From Polynucleobacter sp. MWH-UH24A (GTDB lineage: Bacteria > Pseudomonadota > Gammaproteobacteria > Burkholderiales > Burkholderiaceae), in NCBI RefSeq assembly GCF_018687475.1, contig NZ_CP061292.1:558001-622000 (forward strand): a stretch of 64,000 nt of DNA, written 5' to 3'. Shown here piece by piece: positions 46,372-56,701 of the stretch. A program made the position numbers and the translations under genes. The notes beneath the pieces are model-generated. The model saw only the letters and a list, made by a program, of their open reading frames with translations, made no database searches and had not been told where the DNA came from. Every line of letters begins with the position of its first letter. The stretch's first letter is position 1.

Positions 46372-47188
46372 CAGAGCGAATTGCCTGTAGGATTGTTGTT
46401 GCAATTTCTTCAATCGATTTACTGGTGGTCGAGACCCATGGAATGGACTCGCGCCGCATCATGGCAGTGGCTTCATTAATCTCGTATCGACAGTTTTCTA
46501 ATTTGGCATAGTTACTTCCCGGTCGGCGTTCGTTTCGGATTTCTGATAAACGTTCGGGGTCGATCGTTAAGCCGAAAATCTTTTGTTTATGAGAGAGCAA
46601 ATCCTTGGGTAGCCGTCCCCGTTCAAAGTCTTCGGGGATCAATGGGTAATTTGCTGCTTTCAATCCATATTGCATGGCTAAGTAAAGACTTGTAGGTGTT
46701 TTACCAACTCGAGACACTCCCACCAGAATCACATTGGCATCCACCAGATTTTGATTGGACTGGCCATCATCGTGGGCTAAAGAATAGTTAATTGCTTCAA
46801 TCCGATTTTTATACGCATCCGTATCGGCGTTGTGATGTAAGCGATTAATTGCGTGGGTTGAGCGCATTCCCAGAGTTTCTTCAAGGGGTGCCACAAAGGT
46901 TTGAAACATATCAAGGACTAATGCCTTGGCTTTTCCAACAATCTGATTAACCTCTGGATTTACCAGGGTGGTAAAGACAATTGCTTGACCATACTTGGGA
47001 TCAGTGCCATTAATTTGAGATACCGCGTCATGTGCTTTATCCACAGTATCGACAAATGGAATACGAATCTGTCGAAAGCTGGCTTCAAACTGAGCCAAGA
47101 TCGATTGACTAAAGTTTTCAGCGGTAATACCCGTCCCATCAGAGACGATATAAACAATGCGGGGCGCGGTATTGGCCAGAAGAGTCAT
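46352..47188 (-). CDS. ppsR: PEP synthase regulatory protein (kinase/pyrophosphorylase)
   Basis: A 278-residue DUF299 protein that switches PEP synthase off by ADP-dependent phosphorylation and on by phosphorolysis. Starts with IVYIVSDGTGITAENFSQSI; P-loop ILVGVSRVGKTPTSLYLA at about 157-174. It is divergent from ppsA, its target, which supports the call. Confidence 0.95.
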   Translation of the reverse strand: MTLLANTAPRIVYIVSDGTGITAENFSQSILAQFEASFRQIRIPFVDTVDKAHDAVSQINGTDPKYGQAIVFTTLVNPEVNQIVGKAKALVLDMFQTFVAPLEETLGMRSTHAINRLHHNADTDAYKNRIEAINYSLAHDDGQSNQNLVDANVILVGVSRVGKTPTSLYLAMQYGLKAANYPLIPEDFERGRLPKDLLSHKQKIFGLTIDPERLSEIRNERRPGSNYAKLENCRYEINEATAMMRRESIPWVSTTSKSIEEIATTILQAIRSDKTILG

Positions 47189-47319
47189 GGTGTTAGATGA
47201 GATAAAGATTGATTAAAAAATAGGCAAATTAAGGTCAGGTAATACAATATTGTTCATTCAAGTATGCCCGATTTTAGGAGCAACGCTTTAGCCAGTTTTT
47301 TAACTTTACGAGAGTCTTT

Positions 47320-49707
47320 ATGTCTATGCAAAATAAGCAAAACGTCTATGTTTTGCCTTTTGAGGAGCTGCGTGTTGGCGATGTCGAGTCGGTAGGTGGT
47401 AAAAATTCCTCATTGGGTGAAATGATTTCACAGTTGGCATCTGCAGGGGTCCGTGTTCCAACCGGTTTTGCCACAACCTCGGTTGCATTTCGGGATTTCT
47501 TAAAACACAATCAACTCGATCAAAAGATTTCAGAGCGGCTTGCTAAGCTCAATGTGGATGATGTCCGCGCTTTAGCTGAGGCAGGTGCTGAGATTCGCTC
47601 ATGGATCGAGGGCGCTGCCTTCCAACCTCAGCTAGAGGCTGACATACGCGCAGCGTTTCAAAAACTCGATACATCGGGTAAGGGATCTTTTGCGGTGCGA
47701 TCCTCGGCAACGGCTGAGGATCTACCCGACGCCTCATTTGCAGGTCAGCAAGAAACTTTCTTGAATGTCTCTGGCATCGATGAGGTGTTAAAAAAAATCC
47801 GTGAGGTATTTGCATCACTATATAACGATCGCGCGATTTCCTATCGCGTTCACAAAGGGTTTGCTCACGCGGATGTCGCACTTTCTGCTGGAGTACAACG
47901 CATGGTACGCTCAGATCTTGGGGCAGCAGGCGTGATGTTCACGCTCGATACCGAGTCTGGATTTTCTGGCGTGGTTTTTATTACTTCTAGCTATGGTTTA
48001 GGTGAGACGGTGGTGCAGGGCGCAGTCAATCCCGATGAGTTTTATGTTTTTAAAGAGACCTTAGCCAAGGGCAAAAAGGCCATTATTCGGAAATCATTGG
48101 GGTCAAAGTTAATTCAGATGCAGTTTGCTCCCCAAGGTTCCGCAGAGCGTGTGCAGACCGTTGAAGTGAACCCAGAAGAACGCAATCGTTTCTCAATTAG
48201 CGATGATGATGTCACTGAGCTTGCAAAGTATGCAGTCATTATTGAGAAGCACTATGGGCGACCCATGGATATTGAATGGGGTAAAGATGGTGAGGATGGC
48301 AAGATCTATATTCTTCAGGCACGACCTGAGACCGTCAAAAGCCAAGCAGCTGATCAAGTAGAGCTGCGCTATCGTTTGAAGGGAAATTCAAAAGTCATTA
48401 CCACAGGTAGAGCCATTGGCCAAAAGATTGGTGGTGGTCCAGTACGGGTAATTCGGGATGCCAGCGAAATGGATCGGGTTCAGCCCGGTGATGTTTTGGT
48501 GGCCGATATGACCGACCCAAATTGGGAGCCCGTCATGAAGCGTGCTTCGGCAATCGTCACTAATCGAGGTGGCAGAACTTGCCATGCGGCCATCATTGCG
48601 CGTGAACTTGGTGTTCCTGCAGTTGTGGGTTGCAGTAATGCAACCGATGTCTTACAAGATGGGGCGGTAGTTACCGTTTCATGCGCTGAGGGTGATGAAG
48701 GACGTATTTATGATGGCCTGATTGAAACCGAGGTTACTGAGGTGAAGCGCGGTGTTTTGCCTGAGATACCTGTCAAGATCACCATGAATATCGGTAACCC
48801 TCAGTTGGCCTTTGATTTCTGCCAACTGCCAAACGCGGGTGTTGGTCTGGCCCGATTGGAATTCATTATTAATAATTATATTGGCGTGCATCCACGCGCA
48901 GTATTGGAATATCCCAATATTGATGCCGATCTAAAGCGAGCGGTGGAGAGTGTGGCGCGCGGGTATTCAAGTCCTCGGGCATTTTATGAGGATAAATTGG
49001 TCGAAGGGGTCGCAACGATTGCTGCCGCCTTTTATCCCAAGCCAGTCATTGTCCGATTATCGGACTTTAAGTCCAATGAGTACAAAAAGTTGATTGGCGG
49101 ATCGCGCTACGAGCCAGATGAAGAAAACCCCATGCTCGGCTTTCGGGGGGCATCGCGTTATGTCTCAGAAGATTTTGGCGAGGCATTTGCCCTTGAATGC
49201 GCTGCGATGAAGCGAGTACGCGAGGAAATGGGCTTAGATAATGTGGAGATCATGGTGCCGTTTGTGCGAACCATTGCACAGGCAAAGCGCGTAATAGACA
49301 TGATGGCTAAGTTTGGTCTACAACGCGGGGTTAACGGTTTGAAATTGATCATGATGTGCGAGATTCCATCGAATGCCATTTTGGCCGATCAATTCCTAGA
49401 GTACTTTGATGGCTTCTCAATTGGCTCAAACGATATGACCCAGTTAACTCTAGGGCTTGATCGCGATTCTGGCATGGAGCTCTTGGCCATTGATTTCGAT
49501 GAGCGTGATCCCGCAGTGGAGTTCATGATTGAGCGGTCGATTGATGCCTGCGTCAAGCAAGGGAAGTATGTTGGCATTTGCGGACAGGGACCCTCTGATC
49601 ACCCAGACTTTGCCAGGTGGCTTGTGAAAAAAGGAATCACCTCAATTTCACTAAACCCAGATAGCGTCGTACAAACCTGGGAGTTTTTAGCTAAGAACAG
49701 TTCTTAA
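47320..49707 (+). CDS. ppsA: Phosphoenolpyruvate synthase
   Basis: A 795-residue enzyme that converts pyruvate and ATP into PEP, AMP and phosphate. N-terminal ATP-binding domain ([31 protein letters not shown]), central swivelling domain with the phosphohistidine ([21 protein letters not shown]), C-terminal PEP/pyruvate barrel ([19 protein letters not shown]). Length is normal. It probably has its own promoter in the 131-bp gap. Confidence 0.97.
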   Translation: MSMQNKQNVYVLPFEELRVGDVESVGGKNSSLGEMISQLASAGVRVPTGFATTSVAFRDFLKHNQLDQKISERLAKLNVDDVRALAEAGAEIRSWIEGAAFQPQLEADIRAAFQKLDTSGKGSFAVRSSATAEDLPDASFAGQQETFLNVSGIDEVLKKIREVFASLYNDRAISYRVHKGFAHADVALSAGVQRMVRSDLGAAGVMFTLDTESGFSGVVFITSSYGLGETVVQGAVNPDEFYVFKETLAKGKKAIIRKSLGSKLIQMQFAPQGSAERVQTVEVNPEERNRFSISDDDVTELAKYAVIIEKHYGRPMDIEWGKDGEDGKIYILQARPETVKSQAADQVELRYRLKGNSKVITTGRAIGQKIGGGPVRVIRDASEMDRVQPGDVLVADMTDPNWEPVMKRASAIVTNRGGRTCHAAIIARELGVPAVVGCSNATDVLQDGAVVTVSCAEGDEGRIYDGLIETEVTEVKRGVLPEIPVKITMNIGNPQLAFDFCQLPNAGVGLARLEFIINNYIGVHPRAVLEYPNIDADLKRAVESVARGYSSPRAFYEDKLVEGVATIAAAFYPKPVIVRLSDFKSNEYKKLIGGSRYEPDEENPMLGFRGASRYVSEDFGEAFALECAAMKRVREEMGLDNVEIMVPFVRTIAQAKRVIDMMAKFGLQRGVNGLKLIMMCEIPSNAILADQFLEYFDGFSIGSNDMTQLTLGLDRDSGMELLAIDFDERDPAVEFMIERSIDACVKQGKYVGICGQGPSDHPDFARWLVKKGITSISLNPDSVVQTWEFLAKNSS

Positions 49708-49727
49708 GCTCGAAATCAATCAGGCTG

Positions 49728-49757
49728 ATAAGGCGGGCAAACCCGCCTTATTTATTT
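49728..49757. terminator. Terminator shared by ppsA and the anbu operon
   Basis: AAGGCGGG and CCCGCCTT (with outer A/T pairs) form a stable stem with a CAAA loop, followed by ATTTATTTG. It lies 20 bases after ppsA and overlaps the last codon of the convergent protease gene. Confidence 0.8.
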
Positions 49758-50590
49758 GTACCTTTTGGACGTTTTGCTCGACTTGAAGATTTACTTCTTG
49801 GTTTATGGACAGGAACAGTGCCGAGTTTTTTCGAGGGCGATTGAATGGAAATACTTCTCTTCGAGCCATTCCAGCTTGGCTCAGGAATACTGAGCGCTAC
49901 TTCTTTAAGTTTCTCTCCCCAAATTCGGTGCATCATCTCAAAGTAGGGATTATCTTCATCAATCGTGATTAACTTATCTAAATTGAAAGAGTCTTTCTCA
50001 TAGACCAAAAGATCGAGTGGTAAGCCAACTGAGATATTACTTTTGATGGTCGAGTCCATCGAGATCAGGACACATTTAGTTGCTAAATTAAGTGGGGTAT
50101 TAAAACGAATCACTCGATCGAGAATGGGTTTGCCGTATTTAGACTCACCGATTTGAAAATAGGGGGTTTCCGGGGTGGTTTCAATGAAGTTACCGGCTGC
50201 ATAAATATTGAATAAACGGGGTTTTTCACCTTCGATTTGACCGCCAAAAATTAAGTTGCAATTAAACTCAATCCCCGATTTTTGAAGATCCTCAAAATCG
50301 CGTTCCCGTACTTTTTTTACAGCTGAACCAACGACTGTTGCTGCTTCATGACAGCTTTTAGCATTCCACAAATTGATGCCATTAAATATTTCACCCTGGA
50401 GGAGTATTTCTTTAACTGCTTGGGTAATGGCTAAATTGCCTGAGCTCATAAGAACAAAGAAGCGCTCGCGGTCTTGATGAAAGATGGTCATCTTCCGAAA
50501 GGTGCCGATTTGATCAACTCCCGCATTGGTCCGAGTATCAGCCAAGAATACGAGGCCTTCATTGAGGCAAAGAGCAACGCAATAGGTCAT
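49748..50590 (-). CDS. Proteasome-type protease Anbu
   Basis: A 280-residue beta-subunit-like peptidase (Anbu, ancestral beta subunit). MTYCVALCLNEGLVFLAD puts the candidate nucleophile Thr2 at the mature N-terminus; Asp18 and Lys33 match the other proteasome catalytic residues. The protein is longer than HslV, with a basic C-terminal tail (SSRAKRPKGTNK). It is the last gene of the four-gene anbu operon, three bases after the transglutaminase. Confidence 0.9.
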   Translation of the reverse strand: MTYCVALCLNEGLVFLADTRTNAGVDQIGTFRKMTIFHQDRERFFVLMSSGNLAITQAVKEILLQGEIFNGINLWNAKSCHEAATVVGSAVKKVRERDFEDLQKSGIEFNCNLIFGGQIEGEKPRLFNIYAAGNFIETTPETPYFQIGESKYGKPILDRVIRFNTPLNLATKCVLISMDSTIKSNISVGLPLDLLVYEKDSFNLDKLITIDEDNPYFEMMHRIWGEKLKEVALSIPEPSWNGSKRSISIQSPSKKLGTVPVHKPRSKSSSRAKRPKGTNK

Positions 50591-50592
50591 GG

Positions 50593-51396
50593 TTAAAGCA
50601 CTTTCACTTGTTGTATGGAAATGCGAGCCCGAAGCTCCTCTTGGCCACCACCGGAACGGATTCCTTTGATGGGTGCAGCTGAATAATAATCCCTTCCAAC
50701 CGCTAAGCGAATATGCCGTTGATCAGTCAAGCATGCATGAGTCACATCAATGCTAACCCAGCGCCCCTGTTCTGCATCCAAGCAAACGTCAACCCAGGCA
50801 TGACTCGCTAGGTTTGGAGACTCCTCTGCAAAAAAGTAACCGCTGACATAACGCGCAGGAATATTGGCAAACCGACAAAGGCTCAACATAATGTGGCTGT
50901 GATCTTGGCATACGCCTGCCTGCATGGTAAATGCTTGAGCTGCAGTCGTTGCAAAGGTGGTGACGCCTGCTTGATACCGAATACTGGAGCGGATTGCATC
51001 GGCTAAAGCTAATACAGAATCAATGTCAGGTTTTTTGGGAAGCTCTGACTCAAAGTGTGATTGCATGGGCTGTGATATTTGTGTCAGCGCAGTAGGCTGT
51101 AAGAGGTAGTATGGCGATACCGCACGCGGATCATCTTGGTATTCATGGCAAGCAAGGGTATGAATTTCTCCTTTCGCAGTAATGCTCATCGATTTATAGG
51201 GAGTGTCGAGCACTAAAGTTTGGCAGGTATTCCCAAAAGTATCTTGGTTGGATTTTGCTTTCACGGGCGACTGAATTTGCCACTTCACAATCGTTTGTCC
51301 CTTGCTATCGAGTGGGCTAAGCCGTAACTCCTGAATCGAATAGCGAACTGGATTGTCATATTGGTATTCGGTATGGTGCTCTATCTGTAAGTGCAT
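50593..51396 (-). CDS. Transglutaminase-like protease of the anbu operon
   Basis: A 267-residue protein with the N-terminal bacterial transglutaminase domain (MHLQIEHHTEYQYDNPVRYS) and catalytic Cys in TMQAGVCQDHSHIM, His in SHAWVDV and Asp in WVSIDVTH. Known neighbours of Anbu; the substrate is unknown but probably a small peptide made by the ATP-grasp partner. ATG 51396 is 11 bases past the preceding stop; the frame from 51456 overlaps it. Confidence 0.88.
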   Translation of the reverse strand: MHLQIEHHTEYQYDNPVRYSIQELRLSPLDSKGQTIVKWQIQSPVKAKSNQDTFGNTCQTLVLDTPYKSMSITAKGEIHTLACHEYQDDPRAVSPYYLLQPTALTQISQPMQSHFESELPKKPDIDSVLALADAIRSSIRYQAGVTTFATTAAQAFTMQAGVCQDHSHIMLSLCRFANIPARYVSGYFFAEESPNLASHAWVDVCLDAEQGRWVSIDVTHACLTDQRHIRLAVGRDYYSAAPIKGIRSGGGQEELRARISIQQVKVL

Positions 51397-51406
51397 AGGA
51401 TTCAAC

Positions 51407-52384
51407 TTAGGCAACGGCAAGAGGAATGAGGAACGCATTACTGAGCTCGTCGCCAATATGGTTAATGCGTTTTAGAAACTGCTTAGTAAATTCTTCAAGC
51501 CCAATATGAAAGACTTCATTAATATCCGAGTAATCAAGGTCTGCTTGGAGTTTGCCAATAAGACGTTCTATCTCTTTAGAATTCTGATTCCGAATTTCTC
51601 CCATCAATACAATCAAATCCCCTACGCAATAGCGCAATGAGCGCGGCATTTGCTGATTAAAAATCAGGAGCTCTGCAGCCTTTTGTGGAGTAATTTGATC
51701 TGAATAAATCTGCCGATAAATCTCAAAAGCGGATACGGAACGCAGCAGTGCAGCCCAGTGATAGAAATCAAAGAATGCTGAATCCGCTTCCTCTTGGATG
51801 TCTTGAATGGGTTTTAGTTGGCGCAAGCTTGCAGGGTCTTGGTACTTGGTTTCTAGGATGCGAGCAGTATTATCGGCGCGCTCTAGTAGGGTGCCGATTC
51901 GCATGAAGTAATATGCCTCATTTTTCAGCATGGTGCCATGCATGACACCACGTGAGAGATGGCAGCGATATTTAACCCAATCTAAAAGACTACTAGGGTC
52001 TGCATAATCCTGTTTGGCGAGTAATTGGGTTAATTCAAGCCAGGTCGTGTTTTGAGTTTCCCACAGTTCAGAGGTAATTCGTCCGCGTATTGCCCGCGCA
52101 TTCTCTCGAGCAGCGCGCAAGCAAGACACAATGCTCGATGGATTATTTGCATCAGCAATCATGAACCGCAAAATCGACTCCTGGTTCATTTGGGAGTGAC
52201 TTGCCAGGAATGCAGGCTCAAGTTTAGAGATGGTGAGTAACTTACGCCAACTTTGGTCTCGGTATTCAGAGGGCTGGGGTAGTAAAGAGGTTTGATAGTT
52301 CACATCGAGCATGCGCGCGGTATTCTCAGCCCGCTCGGTATAGCGAGCCATCCAATAGAGGCAATCAGCAGTCCGACTTAGCAT
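51407..52384 (-). CDS. Alpha-E domain protein
   Basis: A 325-residue all-helical protein starting MLSRTADCLYWMARYTERAENTARMLDVN, the characteristic alpha-E opening; a second GTLLERADNTARILE copy follows near 170. It is always linked to the circularly permuted ATP-grasp and the transglutaminase. Biochemical role unknown. Three bases separate it from the ATP-grasp gene. Confidence 0.9.
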   Translation of the reverse strand: MLSRTADCLYWMARYTERAENTARMLDVNYQTSLLPQPSEYRDQSWRKLLTISKLEPAFLASHSQMNQESILRFMIADANNPSSIVSCLRAARENARAIRGRITSELWETQNTTWLELTQLLAKQDYADPSSLLDWVKYRCHLSRGVMHGTMLKNEAYYFMRIGTLLERADNTARILETKYQDPASLRQLKPIQDIQEEADSAFFDFYHWAALLRSVSAFEIYRQIYSDQITPQKAAELLIFNQQMPRSLRYCVGDLIVLMGEIRNQNSKEIERLIGKLQADLDYSDINEVFHIGLEEFTKQFLKRINHIGDELSNAFLIPLAVA

Positions 52385-52387
52385 CGA

Positions 52388-53800
52388 TTAATCCTCCAGT
52401 ACCCACGTATCTTTAGTGCCACCGCCTTGTGAGGAGTTCACAACCAAAGAACCCTCCTTGAGGGCAACACGGGTTAGTCCCCCGGGAACCATTTTGATGG
52501 TTTTGCCAGACAGCACAAATGGTCGAAGATCAATATGCCTTGGTGCAATTCCCGATTCTACGAAGGTTGGGCAGGTGGATAGGGATAGAGTGGGTTGGGC
52601 AATATATTGATCAGGGTGTTTAATTAAGTTATCCCGAAAGCGCTCAATTTCCTCTTTGGTCGATGCTGGACCTACCAACATGCCATAGCCACCGGCGCCA
52701 TGAGTTTCTTTGACTACGAGTTCATGAAGATGAGCCAATGTATAAGCCAGATCATCCGCTTTACGGCATTGATAGGTAGGCACATTATTCAGTATGGGTT
52801 TTTCGCCTAAGTAGAACTCAATCATTTCAGGCACATAGGGGTAAATTGATTTATCGTCGGCAATTCCAGTGCCAATTGCGTTTGCTAAGGTGACATTGCC
52901 TGCACGGTAGGCATTAAGTAAGCCAGCTACTCCTAAGGCAGAATCTGACCGAAATGCTAAAGGGTCTAAGAAGTCGTCATCTATGCGTCGATAGATCACA
53001 TCGACTCGCTGGGGACCTTGGGTGGTCCGCATAAACACTTCTTCATCTTTGACAAAAAGGTCTTTACCTTCAACTAGCTCCACACCCATTTGTTGAGCAA
53101 GGTAAGTGTGTTCAAAGTAGGCGGAGTTAAACATGCCCGGGGTGAGCACCACCACGTTCGGTTTTTTTACTCCCTCTGGCTTTACTGACTTTAGGCATTC
53201 CAAAAGAAGGTCAGGGTAGTGCTCAACGGGAGCAACCCGATAGCGTTGGAATAAATCGGGGAAGAGTCGCATCATCATCTTACGATCTTCGACCATATAC
53301 GATACGCCCGATGGTACGCGTAGATTGTCTTCTAAGACATAGAATTCGCCAGCGCCGGCACGGACAATATCAATTCCTGCGATTTGGGCATAAATATTCC
53401 GCGGAACATCCACGAAGCGCATTTCAGGTCGATATTGGGCATTATTAAAAATCTGCTCCCCCGGAATAATTCCCGCTTTAACAATTGCTTCATCGTGATA
53501 GACATCATGGATAAAGTGATTGAGTGCGGTCACACGTTGCCGCAGTCCTGCCTCAAGCGTCGACCACTCTTGGGCCGTGAATATCCGCGGCACTTGATCA
53601 AATGGAATGGTGCGCTCAGCCCCCAAGTCGTCACCATAGACCGCAAAGGTAATCCCAACCCGCCGAAAGATCAATTCAGCCTCAGCTCTTTTGAGTGCCA
53701 TGAGCGCATCACTTTGCTCAGCAAGCCATTGCTGAAAAATGGCATAGTGAGGTCGCGCCACGCCATGCTCATCAAACATTTCGTCGTACGGGGTTTTCAT
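52388..53800 (-). CDS. Circularly permuted ATP-grasp protein
   Basis: A 470-residue predicted peptide ligase. MKTPYDEMFDEHGVARPHY is the conserved start; the core LEDNLRVPSGVSYMVEDRKMM, NVVVLTPGMFNSAYFEH and VVKETHGAGGYGMLVGP carry the ATP-grasp residues in permuted order. First gene of the anbu operon. The open frame runs to GTG 53869, but homology starts at 53800. Confidence 0.9.
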   Translation of the reverse strand: MKTPYDEMFDEHGVARPHYAIFQQWLAEQSDALMALKRAEAELIFRRVGITFAVYGDDLGAERTIPFDQVPRIFTAQEWSTLEAGLRQRVTALNHFIHDVYHDEAIVKAGIIPGEQIFNNAQYRPEMRFVDVPRNIYAQIAGIDIVRAGAGEFYVLEDNLRVPSGVSYMVEDRKMMMRLFPDLFQRYRVAPVEHYPDLLLECLKSVKPEGVKKPNVVVLTPGMFNSAYFEHTYLAQQMGVELVEGKDLFVKDEEVFMRTTQGPQRVDVIYRRIDDDFLDPLAFRSDSALGVAGLLNAYRAGNVTLANAIGTGIADDKSIYPYVPEMIEFYLGEKPILNNVPTYQCRKADDLAYTLAHLHELVVKETHGAGGYGMLVGPASTKEEIERFRDNLIKHPDQYIAQPTLSLSTCPTFVESGIAPRHIDLRPFVLSGKTIKMVPGGLTRVALKEGSLVVNSSQGGGTKDTWVLED

Positions 53801-53890
53801 ACCCCTTACGGTATTACGCCGCAATACTGGATCGAGCCAAAATTGTAGAGCCTTGGTGCAAATATGCACCTAAATAGTGCAAATAATGAT

Positions 53891-54340
53891 TTAAGAGAGT
53901 TGCCCGCGTACGATTCTGGCCTTCTCGCGCTCCCAATCACGCTCTTTACTGGCCTCGCGCTTATCGTGTTGTTTCTTACCTCGGGCAAGCCCTATTTCAC
54001 ATTTGACTCGACCTTTTGAGAAGTGCAAATTGAGGGGGACCAAGGTGTAGCCACGTTGCTCAACCTTGCCGATTAATTTCCGAATCTCGCTCTCATTTAA
54101 GAGAAGTTTCCGTGTTCGGGTTGGGTCAGCATAGATATGAGTCGATGTCGATGAAAGTGGGCTGATATGAGAACCAATTAGAAAAATTTCAGCATTGCGA
54201 ACGACCACATACGCTTCTTTAATTTGTGCGCGCCCAGCACGAATTGCCTTGACCTCCCACCCTTCGAGGACAAGACCCGCTTCATAGCGTTCTTCAATAA
54301 AATAATCAAAGAATGCTTTTTTGTTATCAACGATACTCAT
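53891..54340 (-). CDS. smpB: SsrA-binding protein SmpB
   Basis: A 149-residue beta-barrel protein that brings tmRNA to stalled ribosomes. [31 protein letters not shown] and the basic tail [22 protein letters not shown] that enters the mRNA channel are complete. It is divergent from ratA. Confidence 0.97.
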   Translation of the reverse strand: MSIVDNKKAFFDYFIEERYEAGLVLEGWEVKAIRAGRAQIKEAYVVVRNAEIFLIGSHISPLSSTSTHIYADPTRTRKLLLNESEIRKLIGKVEQRGYTLVPLNLHFSKGRVKCEIGLARGKKQHDKREASKERDWEREKARIVRGQLS

Positions 54341-54374
54341 GGTTTAGAGTTTTTATAGGTTCCACAGTTTCATT

Positions 54375-54809
54375 ATGGCAGACGTCAATAAGACGGTTTT
54401 GATTGGTCAATCCGCTGACCGCATGTATAGCCTAGTTACAGACGTTAGGCGCTATCCAGAGTTTTTACCCTGGTGCGGTGGTGTGGATATTTACGAGCAA
54501 ACCGAGACGGTGCTTGATGCCAAAATCAAGATCCACTTCAAAGGCATTGAGCAGTTCTTTCATACTCGGAACACAAACCATCGTCCCGATTCGATTGATA
54601 TGCAGTTTGTCGATGGTCCATTTAAAAAGTTCACTGGGCAGTGGCGCTTCATTCCCTTACGTGAAGATGCATGCAAGATTGAGTTTAATTTGCACTGGGA
54701 GTTTAAAAGCGTGATCCTAGATAAGATCATCGGTCCGGTGTTTTCTTATATCGCCAGTACCTTTGTGGACTGTTTTGTAAAGCGAGCGGAGCAACTGTAT
54801 GGCCACTAA
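54375..54809 (+). CDS. ratA: RatA / COQ10-type START-domain protein
   Basis: A 144-residue single START-like domain: NKTVLIGQSADRMYSLVTDVRRYPEFLPWCGG, ending DCFVKRAEQLYG. Relatives include RatA, a ribosome-association inhibitor in E. coli, and COQ10 ubiquinone-binding proteins. The order smpB/ratA/rnfH is the conserved one, so RatA naming fits; whether it acts on ribosomes or quinones is uncertain. Confidence 0.85.
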   Translation: MADVNKTVLIGQSADRMYSLVTDVRRYPEFLPWCGGVDIYEQTETVLDAKIKIHFKGIEQFFHTRNTNHRPDSIDMQFVDGPFKKFTGQWRFIPLREDACKIEFNLHWEFKSVILDKIIGPVFSYIASTFVDCFVKRAEQLYGH

Positions 54810-55161
54810 AGCTAAATCCATGGAAATACTTTTATGCGATGCGCGCCAGGATCCGCCATTACTGGAAATTCATCACCTTCCATTCCATGATGTCCAAAAG
54901 CCCACGGTGGGTTGGGCGCTTCAAATCTTGGGTATCGCTAACAATCAAGACGATCCAGCGATTAGCCGTAAGGGGTGTTATGGAGTATTTGGTAAGCGAA
55001 AGGATTGGGACAGCCCACTCTATGCCGGGGACCGTTTAGAGCTCTATGCACCATTACTGATTGACCCTAAATCGGCTAGGCGAAAGAAGGCCAATCGGGA
55101 CAAAGACAGCCTTCTAAAAGCGAAAGCGCTGCGCCGCCAGGCAGCAAAACCCAGGCCCTGA
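54799..55161 (+). CDS. RnfH-family ubiquitin-like protein
   Basis: A 120-residue protein with the RnfH beta-grasp domain, ending in GKRKDWDSPLYAGDRLELYAPLLIDPKSARRKKA. Its start overlaps ratA by 11 bases, the usual ratA-rnfH (ratAB) arrangement. Function is poorly known. The C-terminal 30 residues are basic. Confidence 0.88.
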   Translation: MATKAKSMEILLCDARQDPPLLEIHHLPFHDVQKPTVGWALQILGIANNQDDPAISRKGCYGVFGKRKDWDSPLYAGDRLELYAPLLIDPKSARRKKANRDKDSLLKAKALRRQAAKPRP

Positions 55162-55215
55162 AGGAGCCTTCGACGCAGAACCTTTATAATCGGATTTTGC
55201 GACTAGGGGTTTTGC

Positions 55216-56682
55216 ATGCGACTCATACAAAAAGCACTGACCTTTGATGACGTGCTCCTTGTGCCGGCTTATTCGGCCGTCCTTCCTCGTGACACCAGCT
55301 TGGTCACCCAATTAACTCGCGAGATTACGATCAACATTCCCTTGGTATCTGCTGCGATGGATACAGTGACCGAAGGCAGACTCGCGATTGCCATGGCAAG
55401 TGAGGGTGGTATCGGAATCATTCATAAAAATCTAAAGCCGGCTGAGCAAGCCAAAGAGGTGGCCAAGGTAAAGCGCTTTGAGTCGGGAGTCTTACGCGAC
55501 CCAATCACGATTTCTCCTGAGATGACCGTGCGTCAAGTGATTGCTTTATCGAGGGAGCATGGATTTTCAGGATTCCCAGTACTTCAGGGGAAAACGGTAG
55601 TTGGCATTATCACCAATCGCGACCTTCGTTTTGAAGAAGATTTAGATGCGACCGTAAAAGCAAAGATGACTCCGCGTGAGCGACTCATCACTGTGAAGGA
55701 GGGCGCGAGTCTTGAGGATGCTAAACGACTCATGAGTAAGCACCGCTTGGAGCGCGTATTGGTTGTCAATGACGCTTTCGAGTTACGTGGTTTGGTTACC
55801 GTGAAAGATATTTTGAAAGCTACCGAGCATCCGAACGCCGCTAAAGATAGCGAAGGAAAATTACGCGTTGGCGCTGCTGTCGGCGTTGGTTCCGATAATG
55901 ACGAGCGCGTTGAGCTGCTGGTCAAGGCTGGCGTTGATGTCATTGTGGTCGATACTGCGCATGGCCATAGCCAAGGCGTTCTCGATCGGGTGAAGTGGGT
56001 CAAGCAGAACTATCCTCAAGTACAAGTCATCGGCGGCAATATTGCGACTGGCGATGCTGCGAAAGCACTTGCTGACCATGGGGCAGACGGTGTGAAAGTG
56101 GGCATTGGTCCCGGCTCTATTTGCACTACCCGAATTGTGGCAGGTGTCGGCGTCCCACAAATTACAGCAGTGGTAAATGTTGCCAATGCCCTAAAGGGAA
56201 CTGGTATTCCATTGATTGCAGATGGCGGAGTACGCTACTCCGGAGATGTTGCGAAAGCCCTGGCCGCCGGTGCCAATAGCGTGATGATGGGAGGTATGTT
56301 TGCTGGAACGGAAGAGGCGCCTGGCGAGGTCTTTTTATACCAAGGGCGATCCTACAAGAGTTATCGCGGCATGGGCTCCTTAGGCGCCATGGCCGATGGT
56401 GCCGCCGATCGCTACTTCCAAGAAGATATCAGTGCTGCCAATGCCGAGAAATTGGTCCCCGAGGGAATCGAGGGGCAAGTGCCATATAAGGGAAGCGTCC
56501 TAAGTATCTTGCATCAACTGAGTGGCGGCATTCGTTCGTCGATGGGCTATTGTGGCTGCACAACCATTACCCAGTTGCATGAGAAGGCCGGTTTTGTGGA
56601 GATTACTTCTGCGGGTGTGCGAGAGTCGCATGTCCATGATGTGAAGATCACGAAGGAAGCCCCTAACTATCACGTTGATTAA
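55216..56682 (+). CDS. guaB: IMP dehydrogenase
   Basis: A 488-residue enzyme that makes XMP, the committed step to GMP. A two-CBS-domain insert (about 95-205) splits the barrel. Catalytic loop [20 protein letters not shown] holds the Cys; [17 protein letters not shown] binds phosphate; the flap [11 protein letters not shown] is intact. It precedes guaA, the next enzyme. Confidence 0.97.
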   Translation: MRLIQKALTFDDVLLVPAYSAVLPRDTSLVTQLTREITINIPLVSAAMDTVTEGRLAIAMASEGGIGIIHKNLKPAEQAKEVAKVKRFESGVLRDPITISPEMTVRQVIALSREHGFSGFPVLQGKTVVGIITNRDLRFEEDLDATVKAKMTPRERLITVKEGASLEDAKRLMSKHRLERVLVVNDAFELRGLVTVKDILKATEHPNAAKDSEGKLRVGAAVGVGSDNDERVELLVKAGVDVIVVDTAHGHSQGVLDRVKWVKQNYPQVQVIGGNIATGDAAKALADHGADGVKVGIGPGSICTTRIVAGVGVPQITAVVNVANALKGTGIPLIADGGVRYSGDVAKALAAGANSVMMGGMFAGTEEAPGEVFLYQGRSYKSYRGMGSLGAMADGAADRYFQEDISAANAEKLVPEGIEGQVPYKGSVLSILHQLSGGIRSSMGYCGCTTITQLHEKAGFVEITSAGVRESHVHDVKITKEAPNYHVD

Positions 56683-56701
56683 GAGTCGCTTGGGCAAAAC
56701 T

